From: Litorimonas sp964425355
Lineage (GTDB): Bacteria; Pseudomonadota; Alphaproteobacteria; Caulobacterales; Maricaulaceae
Assembly: GCA_964425355.1 (NCBI GenBank)
Contig: CAYRMO010000002.1
Location: 1-64,000 of the forward strand
Length of the DNA: 64,000 nucleotides
Reading direction: 5' to 3'
Part shown: piece after piece, positions 25,976 to 34,857 of the stretch
Layout: each line of letters opens with the position of its first letter
Numbering within the stretch: the stretch's first letter is position 1
The notes under the pieces: generated by a model
Told to the model about the DNA's origin: nothing
Databases searched by the model: none
Seen by the model: the letters and a program-made list of their open reading frames with translations, nothing else
Position numbers and translations under genes: made by a program

Positions 25976-27337
25976 GTGACCCATCAACTTATAAATTTAC
26001 CTATCGCCCCACTTAAATTTTGTATTAGAATTTTAGGCGGGATTTGGACGGTTTTTCTTGTCCTTGCCAGTTTGGCCAAGTCGGTATTTGGAAAAGGGAG
26101 TTTTAAATTACGCCTGTTGAGTAAACTCGCAGAAACTTCAATGCAACGCCGAATTTTAACAATCCTAAGGACATTTCTGCCTAACCTGTCACTAAAACGA
26201 AAACTTGTAAAATCTTATGAGAATGACGGCACTGTTATTGTCACGCGTCGCGATGATGTCATAGACGTTCTATCCCGCGATTCAGATTTTGCCGTGGTTT
26301 ATGGCCCTCGCATGCGTAAGCTAACGGATGGCGAAAATTTCTTTCTCGGCATGCAACCGGGCTGGGATTATACCCGCGATACATCCTCCATGCGTCTTGC
26401 CGCTCGAATGAGTGATGTCAAAGACATTGTCCTACCTAGAGCGCAAGAAAATGCTGAAAAAATCGTCTCTGGGGCAAATGGTCGGTTGGATATTCCCGCG
26501 CAGCTTAGCCAACATATTCCCTGGGATATGACCGATCACTATTTTGGTGTTGGGGGTCCATCAGAAACAGATATGCAAGCCTGGACCACAACTCTATTCT
26601 GGTATCTTTTTTCTGATCTCGGCGCCGATCCTGAATTAGACAAAAAGGCTATGACGCAAGCAAAAGCCCTGCGGAACTATCTCGATAAAGCGGTTTCAAC
26701 TCGTAAAGCAAAAGCCAAAAAACGGGATGATATTTTAAGTCGATGTTTGGATTTACAAACAGCCGACACACCCGGAATGTCAGATGAAGGTATTCGAAAT
26801 AACCTCCTTGGTCTTTTAATAGGCACAATACCAACCATTTCAAAAGCGTCTTGCCTGGCCCTTGATGAATTATTGCGGCGTCCAGACGAACTTGCAAAAG
26901 CCCAGATTGCAGCACGCGCCGATAATGACGAACTCATGGCGAATTATATTTGGGAAGCCTTACGGTTTAATCCACATAATCCTGTCATTTACCGACGCGC
27001 GACACGCGACACGGTGATTGCGCCTTCGACCTTGCGCGGATTGAAAGTCAAAAAAGGTCAGATAGTCTTTGCAGCTAATTTCTCGGCTATGTTTGATGCT
27101 CGAAAAATTCCCGCACCTATGCAGTTCCGGTCAGATCGAACTTGGGAAACCTATATTCATTGGGGGTATGGCATGCATCGATGTTTTGGTGACGCGATCA
27201 ATAAAGCGATCATTCCCGCAATATTAAAGCCTATATTAAAGCAAAATAATCTTCGCCGCGCCAATGGTGAAACAGGGGAAATAGATACAGGTGGAACGCC
27301 TTTCCCGCAGCATTTTGTCGTGGTATTTGACACCTAG
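25976..27337 (+). CDS. Cytochrome P450, acid-alcohol pair missing
   Basis: A 453-residue P450. The heme-thiolate loop is HWGYGMHRCFG with axial Cys403, and the K-helix ExxR is EALR (327-330), followed by the usual R in YRRATRDT. The I-helix segment where most monooxygenases have (A/G)Gx(D/E)T reads IGTIPT (282-287): the acid is Ile and the Thr is Pro. Families with such changes (CYP74, CYP152, fungal Ppo P450 domains) use peroxides or rearrange hydroperoxides rather than activate O2. No ferredoxin or reductase gene is nearby, which fits. Start is GTG at 25976 with AGGAG 11 bases upstream. The N-terminal hydrophobic stretch may bind membrane. Confidence 0.92.
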   Translation: MTHQLINLPIAPLKFCIRILGGIWTVFLVLASLAKSVFGKGSFKLRLLSKLAETSMQRRILTILRTFLPNLSLKRKLVKSYENDGTVIVTRRDDVIDVLSRDSDFAVVYGPRMRKLTDGENFFLGMQPGWDYTRDTSSMRLAARMSDVKDIVLPRAQENAEKIVSGANGRLDIPAQLSQHIPWDMTDHYFGVGGPSETDMQAWTTTLFWYLFSDLGADPELDKKAMTQAKALRNYLDKAVSTRKAKAKKRDDILSRCLDLQTADTPGMSDEGIRNNLLGLLIGTIPTISKASCLALDELLRRPDELAKAQIAARADNDELMANYIWEALRFNPHNPVIYRRATRDTVIAPSTLRGLKVKKGQIVFAANFSAMFDARKIPAPMQFRSDRTWETYIHWGYGMHRCFGDAINKAIIPAILKPILKQNNLRRANGETGEIDTGGTPFPQHFVVVFDT

Positions 27338-27364
27338 CGCGCGTAAAATGTGTTTAAGTGAAGA

Positions 27365-28213
27365 TTAAACCGTGCCCTCACTCTCCAGCTCAACAGGGCC
27401 CGTCATGACCACGTGACCATCGCTTTCGCGCCAATGGATATGTAGCGTGCCGCCATCGACCTCGACTGTAACATCACGACCTGTGCGTTTTTGACGATGG
27501 GCGGCAACAACGGCGGCGCAGGCGCCGGTCCCGCAGGCGAGGGTCATACCGACGCCGCGTTCCCAGACTTTCAATCGAATATGGTCATCCGCTTCGACCT
27601 TGGCAAACCCGACATTGGCTTGTTCTGGAAAGAGGGGATGAAACTCAATCATTGGGCCTGCAAGTTCGGGTTTGATCGTCTCAAAGTCTTCAACAAAAAA
27701 GACACAATGCGGATTGCCCATACTGACCGCGCCTGGATTTGAGAGGACCGGATTATCAATCGGGCCAAGTTTTACATCAATATGATGGGTGTGCATGGCT
27801 TCTTCGAGCGGGATTTGCGTCCAGTCGAGCTTGGGTTCACCCATATCAACGGAAATTTCAAACTCACCTGCGCGCGTACAATAAAGCAAACCATCATTAG
27901 TTTCGACGACGCATTTATCCGTGTCAGCCTCGCGCATGTGAAACCAGGCGGTTGTTCGTGTGGCATTGCCGCAAGCGTCAACCTCAAAGCCTTTGCGGTT
28001 CCGGATCTCCATAAAAATATCAGCGTCAGGCGATTTTGGCGCACGCAAAATGACGATTTGGTCTGCGCCTTTGTCTCCCATGACTGCGCCGCCAGGGCGC
28101 GCGATCTCAATGGTCTGATCATCGGACAGGCGAAAATCTGGTGTGTTACGCGCATCAAACACACCAAAACGATTGCCGGCTCCATTCATAATCAGAAACT
28201 TCATAGAGCTCAT
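27365..28213 (-). CDS. dapF: Diaminopimelate epimerase
   Basis: Interconverts LL- and meso-diaminopimelate for lysine and peptidoglycan. The 282 residues carry both catalytic Cys blocks: VDACGNATRTTAWF and ACGTGACAAVVAAHR. The start ATG (28213) overlaps the serine-hydrolase stop by 4 bp; an ATG at 28204 would give the more usual MKFLIMNGAGN start. It converges with the P450 gene 27 bases away. In many alphaproteobacteria dapF is followed by mtaB and ftsY; here these genes lie on the same strand but are separated by an insert at 20676-27337. Confidence 0.96.
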   Translation of the reverse strand: MSSMKFLIMNGAGNRFGVFDARNTPDFRLSDDQTIEIARPGGAVMGDKGADQIVILRAPKSPDADIFMEIRNRKGFEVDACGNATRTTAWFHMREADTDKCVVETNDGLLYCTRAGEFEISVDMGEPKLDWTQIPLEEAMHTHHIDVKLGPIDNPVLSNPGAVSMGNPHCVFFVEDFETIKPELAGPMIEFHPLFPEQANVGFAKVEADDHIRLKVWERGVGMTLACGTGACAAVVAAHRQKRTGRDVTVEVDGGTLHIHWRESDGHVVMTGPVELESEGTV

Positions 28214-29343
28214 ATAAGCGCCTTGAGCGTGGGTGCAAGCTCATCAAAGAGGGTTTGGTGGACTGAAAATTGATTGGACTGCTTGCGCGTCATTTCGCTC
28301 TCATCATCACCGGACCCCAATCGTGCCATTGCAAACGTAATATTGGTTCCGGGAACAATAAATAATCCAGTATGCGCGCCATAAGCCCAACCTAAATGCC
28401 CTATGAGCGGCACGCCTTTGACGGGTGAGATATCAGCCGAATAAATATAGCTCCCAGGACCAAAGCTGAGAAAATGCAGATCTTCATCATCTCCATTACG
28501 GCCTTGGAAGGCCCAAAGTGGTTGGTGGAATAAAGGGCGATTATGCAATAATTGACCCAGCTTTATAAGGTCGGCTAGGCTCATCCGCATACCGCCTTGC
28601 GGCGAAAAAAGCGTTCCATTTTTTCCAAACTCATAATCTGTCAAATCAGTTTTATCCCGTCCTAAATATAAGGCGCCAGACTCCGGTATTGCTTTTGAAG
28701 AATCTATTGTTGGCTGCCAGCTATCATTCTTCCGTCGATAAAGGGCTGCAGCAGCTTGACGCTTGTTTTTTGAGACGCCGGACCAATTCAGTCCGATATC
28801 CAAACCATGAACGTGGCACCAATTCGATATAATATGATCAAAACGACGTTCCAATTTATGTTCAACGACAGTTGCTATCAGGCCGTAATTTAAATTAGCA
28901 TACCGAAAATACGTGCCGGGCGCGTGCGTAAAATCTTCTTTAGAAAATAAGTCGCGTATATTTTGAGTTGCATCTGCCCAATAGATATCAGGATCGCGTA
29001 AACCTGATTGGTGAGATAAAAGATGTGCTAGGGTGAGATTTTGAGGCGTCTGCTTGATCGTTGAACCGATTGTTTCATGTAAGTCGAGCAAGCCTGTCTC
29101 AGCGAGATCATGAATAACCATTGCGACGACGAGTTTTGTAATGGATGCAATCCGGAATGGATCATTCAAGGTGAAGGCTCGCTTTTGCGAAATATCTGCC
29201 ATGCCGGAGACGTCGTATTTTATGCGATCATTCCCATTCTGCAGGACCCAGCCACGTCCCGGAAATTCAGACTTATTTTCCTTACAGCCAGACAAAGCGA
29301 GCAATGCGCTCGTCCCAATAATCATATTTCGTCGATCTATCAT
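28210..29343 (-). CDS. Serine hydrolase, beta-lactamase family lipoprotein
   Basis: A 377-residue protein with lipoprotein signal ending LLALSGC, so it should be lipid-anchored in the periplasm. Family motifs: RIASITKLVVAMV (SxxK), FRYANLNYGLIA (YxN), and GHLGWAYGAHTG (HxG-type). The AHLLSHQSGLRD block is typical of beta-lactamase-related serine hydrolases. Substrate is unknown (peptidoglycan peptides or esters). It overlaps dapF by 4 bp, which suggests cotranscription and a link to cell-wall metabolism. Confidence 0.88.
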   Translation of the reverse strand: MIDRRNMIIGTSALLALSGCKENKSEFPGRGWVLQNGNDRIKYDVSGMADISQKRAFTLNDPFRIASITKLVVAMVIHDLAETGLLDLHETIGSTIKQTPQNLTLAHLLSHQSGLRDPDIYWADATQNIRDLFSKEDFTHAPGTYFRYANLNYGLIATVVEHKLERRFDHIISNWCHVHGLDIGLNWSGVSKNKRQAAAALYRRKNDSWQPTIDSSKAIPESGALYLGRDKTDLTDYEFGKNGTLFSPQGGMRMSLADLIKLGQLLHNRPLFHQPLWAFQGRNGDDEDLHFLSFGPGSYIYSADISPVKGVPLIGHLGWAYGAHTGLFIVPGTNITFAMARLGSGDDESEMTRKQSNQFSVHQTLFDELAPTLKALI

Positions 29344-29397
29344 GCCAATAGCATAAGATGGCTTGCTCTAGCGCGCAAATTTCGCTTTATTTTCCCA

Positions 29398-29419
29398 GAG
29401 AAAAGACTGAGAAAAGACT
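29398..29419 (+). repeat. 11-bp tandem repeat in leader of the peptidase gene
   Basis: GAGAAAAGACT occurs twice in direct tandem, and a third degenerate copy starts at 29420. It lies in the purine-rich leader 35-57 bases before the start codon of the prolyl oligopeptidase. Probably simple-sequence slippage; no function inferred. Confidence 0.8.
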
Positions 29420-29454
29420 GAGAAAAAACACTTAGAGAAATAGAGGAGAGAAAA

Positions 29455-31692
29455 ATGCATATTCTAAAATCTTCAAAATTTGCGTTATTGCTTGGAGCGT
29501 CGACTGTTTTTATGGCCTGTTCCGGTGAGAAAACTGAATTGCCAGCAACCGCACAACACGCCAATGAGGCCGCTATATCTGGCTCAGATTCTAATTATCA
29601 TGCAAAATCGAAAGCGTATGAAATGATCGAATATACTACCGCTGGGCAAACCGATGAAGATCATCTTTATTTGGAAGAGGTGTTAGGTGAAGACGCTCTG
29701 ACAGAGGTCAAAGCGTGGAATAAAAAAACTTTGGATCATCTCAAAGCTGACCCTCGCTATGACACATTTTACAATGATGCGTTGGAGATTTTAAATTCCA
29801 AAGATAAAATTCCTTATGTGTCTTACCGCAATGATGAGGTGCATAATTTCTGGCAGGACGCGACCCATGTGCGCGGTGTCTGGCGCAAATCAACACTCGA
29901 TAGCTATCTCTCGGATAAGACCAAATGGGAAACCGTTCTGGATTTTGATCAACTCGCCAAGGATGAGGATAAGAACTGGGTCTATAAGGGCAATAGCTGC
30001 CTCGCCCCTGAAAATGAACTTTGTATCGTCAATCTTTCAGATGGCGGCAAAGATGCCGTTATCCGGCGGGAATTTAATACCAGGACAAAATCATGGGTCG
30101 AGGACGGATTCATAACCGAAGAATCTAAAGGCACGATGTCTTGGCTTGATCAAGACACAGTTGTCATTGGTGTGGATTTTGGTGAGGGCACATTGACAGA
30201 TTCGGGCTATCCGATGATCGCCAAATTGTGGAAACGCGGAACCTCGCTATCAGAAGCCATCGAGATGGGTCGCGGAGAAAAAGCCGATGTTGGCTATTGG
30301 CCAGGCGTATATGAGTTATCAGATGGGCGACGGGAAGTTGTCGTGTCGCGCTCTGTTACGTTTTACGACTCAGAAACCTTCTGGTTTCCGGTGAAAGACG
30401 GCAAAGTCGGGGAGGGCGTTAAATTCCCAATACCAGCCAAAGCCAATCTTGGCGGTGAGTTTAAAGGTCAAATTCTTTTATCTCTTAATGAAGACTGGCG
30501 TGGGTTTAAAATTGGGGACCTCGTGAGTTTTGCGTGGGACGATTTTGCTGAAAATGGCGAAATTGACGAGATAACTTTGGTTTATCGTCCAGACGAGAAA
30601 TCATCTTTGAACGGATATGGAATCACAAAATCAAAAGTTCTTTTGGCAACCACAACAGATGTCAAAGGATCCGTCTTTGCGTATGATTTTTCAGACGGGA
30701 AATGGGGCTCAGAAAAACTCGATTTTCCGGCCAATGGATCTGTGAATGTCGGGGCAACCAATGACAAAGAAGATGTTGCCTTTATTAATTCCGAGAGTTT
30801 TCTAAGTCCAGATACGCTTTGGACTTATAATACCGGGACAAAAAAGAAGGCGAAGGCGAAATCCCTTCCGGCTTGGTTTGATGCGTCCAATATGGTGTCT
30901 GAGCAATTCTTTGCGACATCAGCTGATGGAACTAAAGTACCTTATTTTGTTGTTCGGTCTAAAGATACGAAAATGGATGGTAGTAATCCGACATTGCTTT
31001 ATGGTTATGGTGGTTTCGAAATTTCCTTGAACCCGTCTTATTCTGCCACGCGCGGAAAGCTCTGGTTAGAAAATGGTGGGGTTTATGTTCTCGCTAATAT
31101 ACGGGGTGGCGGCGAATACGGACCTAAGTGGCATCAGGCGGGGTTAAAAACCAATCGCCAAAGGATCTATGATGATTTTATTTCTGTTGCGGAAGATTTG
31201 ATCGCCAAAAAGATTACATCGCCGGATCATCTCGGTATTGAAGGCGGATCAAATGGGGGTCTCTTGACGGGTGTTATGTATACCCAACGCCCTGATCTGT
31301 TTAATGCGGCTATTGTCGCCGTGCCGCTTCTGGATATGTTACGCTTTAACCAGCTGCTGGCGGGTGCCAGTTGGATGGGGGAATATGGAAATCCGGATGA
31401 CGAAAGCAAGCCAGAAGAGCGTGAATTCCTGCGTCGTATTTCACCCTATCACAATATAAGGCCCGAAGCGGAGTATCCGGAAGTTTTCTTTATCACCTCG
31501 ACCAAGGATGACCGTGTTCACCCTGGCCATGCGCGCAAAGCCGCCAAAAGGATGGAAGATCAGGGTCATGATTTCCTCTATTACGAAAATATCGATGGCG
31601 GACATTCAGCGGCGGCCAATCTAAAAGAAACCGCTAACCGGCTGGCATTGCAACATGTCTATTTGATGCAAAAACTCAGCGATAATGAATAG
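29455..31692 (+). CDS. Prolyl oligopeptidase family serine peptidase (S9A), lipoprotein
   Basis: A 745-residue serine peptidase that cuts peptides after proline. A lipoprotein signal ends TVFMACSG, so it is envelope-anchored. Residues about 50-460 form the N-terminal beta-propeller region (DDRNDEVHNFWQDA-like start, YRNDEVHNFWQ). The catalytic domain has LGIEGGSNGGLLTG (nucleophile Ser), TKDDRVHPGHARK (Asp) and DGGHSAAANL (His). The ATG follows GAGGAGAG. It is monocistronic; a hairpin follows it. Confidence 0.94.
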   Translation: MHILKSSKFALLLGASTVFMACSGEKTELPATAQHANEAAISGSDSNYHAKSKAYEMIEYTTAGQTDEDHLYLEEVLGEDALTEVKAWNKKTLDHLKADPRYDTFYNDALEILNSKDKIPYVSYRNDEVHNFWQDATHVRGVWRKSTLDSYLSDKTKWETVLDFDQLAKDEDKNWVYKGNSCLAPENELCIVNLSDGGKDAVIRREFNTRTKSWVEDGFITEESKGTMSWLDQDTVVIGVDFGEGTLTDSGYPMIAKLWKRGTSLSEAIEMGRGEKADVGYWPGVYELSDGRREVVVSRSVTFYDSETFWFPVKDGKVGEGVKFPIPAKANLGGEFKGQILLSLNEDWRGFKIGDLVSFAWDDFAENGEIDEITLVYRPDEKSSLNGYGITKSKVLLATTTDVKGSVFAYDFSDGKWGSEKLDFPANGSVNVGATNDKEDVAFINSESFLSPDTLWTYNTGTKKKAKAKSLPAWFDASNMVSEQFFATSADGTKVPYFVVRSKDTKMDGSNPTLLYGYGGFEISLNPSYSATRGKLWLENGGVYVLANIRGGGEYGPKWHQAGLKTNRQRIYDDFISVAEDLIAKKITSPDHLGIEGGSNGGLLTGVMYTQRPDLFNAAIVAVPLLDMLRFNQLLAGASWMGEYGNPDDESKPEEREFLRRISPYHNIRPEAEYPEVFFITSTKDDRVHPGHARKAAKRMEDQGHDFLYYENIDGGHSAAANLKETANRLALQHVYLMQKLSDNE

Positions 31693-31707
31693 CTATGACC
31701 TAGAATT

Positions 31708-31735
31708 GTAAACGGGGTACAGGTGCCCCGTTTAC
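31708..31735 (+). terminator. Hairpin after prolyl oligopeptidase gene
   Basis: A perfect 10-bp inverted repeat GTAAACGGGG / CCCCGTTTAC with an 8-nt loop, 15 bases after the stop codon. It lacks a long T tract, so it is a weak terminator or RNA-end stabiliser. Confidence 0.5.
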
Positions 31736-31875
31736 AGATTGTATAATTTACGCCAAAGAGAAATTGTGAAACCCATTCCACATATCTCCCTAGCGCAGCT
31801 TGTTCTGCGCGATTGGCTAACGGGGCATGCCTAGTTTTCTTTCCTGAATAATCTAAATATTTACAGGAGAGACTC

Positions 31876-32625
31876 ATGAATAGAGAAAAATACCAAGAGA
31901 TGATGCGAGGTGCTGGGCAGCTCGACTATGAAATATATCTCAATACAGAACAATTATTAGCCTGTCAGAAAGCGCCTGACGAATTTTGTAATCCAGACGA
32001 ATTACAATTCATGATTGTCCATCAGGTCGAGGAATTGTGGATGAAACTTATGGCGTCCACATTGCTAGATATTGATGATGAAATGCGGACCAAAAACACG
32101 TTTAAAGCGCTTACGCTTTTCCGCCGTGTCCATATATGCCAGGAAATGATGACGACGCAGCTCAGCCTGCTTGAGACGATGTCACCCAAAGATTATCAGG
32201 AAATTCGTCTTTTACTGGGGAATGGAAGTGGTCAGGAAAGTCCCGGTTTTCGGGTTTTACTGCGTATGCCAACAGATCTCTGGAATACCTTTACGCAGGT
32301 TTATCTCGAGGATGGTCAGCGTAGTTTAGAGGATATCTATGATAGCGGTTATCAACATGATGCAGCCTATATGATCGCTGAAGCGCTGGCTGAATTTGAT
32401 GAGCAATTTCAGAAATTTAGAAATGCGCATATGCAGCTTATCTATCGATCTATTGGCGTTGCGGCAAATTCCTTGAAAGGCAGACCTGTCGAAATTCTAA
32501 ATGAAGGTCTTCGGCAGAAATTTTTTCCCGAACTTTGGCAGGTCAGGGCTGATATGACAGATCGTTGGGGCGGTGAATATGGCCGCAAACGCGACAAGCT
32601 GACGCCCAAAAATACTGCGACCTAA
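31876..32625 (+). CDS. Tryptophan 2,3-dioxygenase family protein, loop-deleted
   Basis: A 249-residue heme protein of the tryptophan 2,3-dioxygenase superfamily. Distal His49 is in FMIVHQVEELWMK, axial His185 in HMQLIYRSIG, and Arg126 in the SGxxS..FR block (here SGQESPGFR). However, the substrate loop that normally follows the axial helix (GTGGSSG) is missing and replaced by VAANSLKGRP, and the SGFQS motif is altered. The protein is also shorter than usual (about 280). It may therefore not use free L-tryptophan in the standard way. ATG at 31876 follows ACAGGAG. The stop is one base from the kynureninase-like start. Confidence 0.85.
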   Translation: MNREKYQEMMRGAGQLDYEIYLNTEQLLACQKAPDEFCNPDELQFMIVHQVEELWMKLMASTLLDIDDEMRTKNTFKALTLFRRVHICQEMMTTQLSLLETMSPKDYQEIRLLLGNGSGQESPGFRVLLRMPTDLWNTFTQVYLEDGQRSLEDIYDSGYQHDAAYMIAEALAEFDEQFQKFRNAHMQLIYRSIGVAANSLKGRPVEILNEGLRQKFFPELWQVRADMTDRWGGEYGRKRDKLTPKNTAT

Positions 32626-32626
32626 A

Positions 32627-33724
32627 ATGCGTGACTCTTTCCACGTCCCGGATCGTTATTTCCTATCTCACTCTGTTGGCTGTCTTCCGCGTCAAACAAA
32701 GACTGCCATTGATCAAAATTATTTTGGTCCCTGGAAATCTGGATCCAATTGGTCGGATTGGATGGGAGAGATGGATCAGTTTCGATCTGGATTAGCCAAA
32801 ATATTATCTGTCACGCAGGATACGATTTGTCCGCAATCTAATGTCTCGTCAGCTTTAACAAAAATCCTATATTCTCAAAAACCGTCACTTAAACGAAATC
32901 GGATCGTTTTATCGCGGCAGGCTTTCCCAACGATTGGTTTTGTGATCAACCAGGCGGAGAGAGCCGGCTATAAGATGTGTTTTATCGATGGGGATATCGC
33001 TGACCCTACAGCCTGGGCAGACGCAATTGATGAACAAACGGCCTTTGTCCATATCACCCATGCGCTGTCAAACACATCGAAGGTTCTTCCAGTCCAGGAG
33101 ATTTGCGAGCTAGCGCGTCAGTCTGGCGCTTTAAGCCTTGTGGACGCGGCGCAGTCTATTGGGCTCATTCCGGTTAGCCCGCTTGATTGGAGTGCAGACT
33201 TTGTTCTGGGAACAGGCGTAAAATTTCTATGTTTCGGCCCTGGCGCTTGTTTTCTCTACGCATCCCGAGACGTCATTGAACAGTGTGAGCCCTTAGATGT
33301 CGGGTGGTTTTCACATGAAAACCCCTTTGAAATGCAGATTGAGAATTTTCGTTATGCCAAAGACGCGATGCGATTTTTGGGTGGGACACCGTCGCCTGCG
33401 CCCCTGATTGCGGGGAATATGGCGATGAGTGTTTGGAATGATATTGGACTTCCCAAGATCACCAACTCCGTGTCAGAACGATTAGATATTTTATGTAGTG
33501 CTGTGCCGGATAGGGCGCTCTTGTCGCCACGGGCTCCCAAAAATAGAGGCGGGACATGTGTCGTTAATCCAAAGACTCGAGCGCCATTACGAGAGGCCTT
33601 ACAGGCGGAGAAATATCTATATGATGAGCGCGAGGCGGGTTTCCGTTTTTCTGTTCACGCTTATACACCCAAAAAAGAGTGTGAAGCTCTAGCCCAAATT
33701 TTTCGAAATGTTCTCGAAAACTGA
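32627..33724 (+). CDS. Kynureninase-like class V PLP enzyme
   Basis: A 365-residue fold-type I PLP enzyme resembling kynureninase and class V aminotransferases. Seen: YFLSHSVGCLP at the N-terminus, VDAAQSIGLIPVSPLDWSADFVLGTGVKFLCFGPG with the PLP Lys199, and VGWFSHENPFEM...RFLGGTPSPAPL, a kynureninase-like substrate region. It is translationally linked to the dioxygenase-family gene, so the pair should carry out ring opening followed by C-C cleavage, but no kynurenine formamidase gene is adjacent. True kynureninases are about 410-420 residues, so it is rather short. Specificity uncertain. Confidence 0.82.
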   Translation: MRDSFHVPDRYFLSHSVGCLPRQTKTAIDQNYFGPWKSGSNWSDWMGEMDQFRSGLAKILSVTQDTICPQSNVSSALTKILYSQKPSLKRNRIVLSRQAFPTIGFVINQAERAGYKMCFIDGDIADPTAWADAIDEQTAFVHITHALSNTSKVLPVQEICELARQSGALSLVDAAQSIGLIPVSPLDWSADFVLGTGVKFLCFGPGACFLYASRDVIEQCEPLDVGWFSHENPFEMQIENFRYAKDAMRFLGGTPSPAPLIAGNMAMSVWNDIGLPKITNSVSERLDILCSAVPDRALLSPRAPKNRGGTCVVNPKTRAPLREALQAEKYLYDEREAGFRFSVHAYTPKKECEALAQIFRNVLEN

Positions 33725-33730
33725 TTTCAC

Positions 33731-34765
33731 TTATTCAAAATAGAGCGCTCGGAGTTTTAGGGCCTGAAAGCGTGTGTCTTCAGAAATATCCTCATTTTCG
33801 GATAAGCCTAAGACTGCCCTTCGGATGGTTGCATCATTGCGCCATCCGCCAGTTTCTTCAAACTCAACATGATATTTATCCATTGCAAATTCGAGAGCCG
33901 AAAGAGCGGATGCATTTTTTTGAGACGAAAAACTTGTCAATGAGGCGACAATATCTTGATATACGGGTTCTGCTGTCTGGGAGAGGCTGACTTTTGCAAT
34001 TAGCGCATTGCCCACAAATTGATCATTGGGGTTATGATTTATAATTTCACTTAGCGCGCTTAAAGTTTCGCTTAAATCAGTTTCATTCGGCAATGTGGCA
34101 CTTAGATTTATCGCGCGTGTCAGGACGAGGGCATTTGTTTCATGGCCAATAATTCGGTTTAATGTTTTTACAGAATTTGGTTGGGTGTCCACTGAATTAG
34201 CAATTAACTCAAGCCCAACTAATCTGTGTTGAGGCTTGTCTTTGATCAGGAGGGCGTTAGCCAAGCTTTGTTTCTCAGAATCGCTCAAAGCATCGAATAC
34301 GGCTCGTGCGGCCCGTCTCGTATAATTCTCATTGCCCTCATCACTTTTAAGCGATGTAAGGAGTGGTGAAATTTGGTCGGGCATGGATTTTAAATATTGC
34401 GCAAAACCACCTGGGTTTTCCAAGATTAGGGTCATCATGTCTGATGAAATTTTTCCATTTTTTGTCAAGGCCTCAGAGAGGTCTTTTAGACAAACCGCGT
34501 CGCAGTTAAGCTTTGTGATAGGTTTCCTGGCAATGTCACCTTTGGATTGGGCCTTTGTTTTAGAGGGATCATAAGTCATGACTCGATCGGCTCCAATGGT
34601 ATGATTTTCTTCGCTCTGGGCAAGATCATAGGTTGGATCTGTATGTGAATTGCCTGCCTCGGGCCCAGTATCTGAATGTGTGATCACAACACTAAAAAAA
34701 GCAAAACCGATCAGTCCAATGAGACCAATCAAAATGAATTCGAGGCGTGATACGTTTTTCATCAT
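33731..34765 (-). CDS. Anchored alpha-helical protein, unknown
   Basis: A 344-residue protein not recognised. A hydrophobic N-terminal anchor (about residues 9-29) is followed by a polar Ser/Asp/Thr-rich linker and then a helical, repeat-like C-terminal region (about 95-344), in which short helices of 30-40 residues recur (LSEALTKNGKISSDMMTLIL, AARAVFDALSDSEKQSLANALL, ALSEIINHNPNDQFVGNALI). This suggests a HEAT-like solenoid exposed to the periplasm. Two Cys (NCDAVCLKDL) lie at the start of that region. It converges on the kynureninase-like gene with 6 bases between. ATG at 34765 or 34762. Confidence 0.7.
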   Translation of the reverse strand: MMKNVSRLEFILIGLIGLIGFAFFSVVITHSDTGPEAGNSHTDPTYDLAQSEENHTIGADRVMTYDPSKTKAQSKGDIARKPITKLNCDAVCLKDLSEALTKNGKISSDMMTLILENPGGFAQYLKSMPDQISPLLTSLKSDEGNENYTRRAARAVFDALSDSEKQSLANALLIKDKPQHRLVGLELIANSVDTQPNSVKTLNRIIGHETNALVLTRAINLSATLPNETDLSETLSALSEIINHNPNDQFVGNALIAKVSLSQTAEPVYQDIVASLTSFSSQKNASALSALEFAMDKYHVEFEETGGWRNDATIRRAVLGLSENEDISEDTRFQALKLRALYFE

Positions 34766-34802
34766 GGTGGTTATAAGAAGATTTCGGGTGTTTCGCTAGG
34801 GG

Positions 34803-34835
34803 CAAAAAAGAAAGGGCTCATATACGCCCTTTCTT
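34803..34835 (-). terminator. Rho-independent terminator of alginate lyase gene
   Basis: Perfect 10-bp stem AAGAAAGGGC / GCCCTTTCTT with an 8-nt loop; on the minus strand the stem runs into TTTTTTG. It lies 23 bases after the lyase stop codon. Confidence 0.88.
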
Positions 34836-34857
34836 ATACTCAGACTTTACGAATAGG

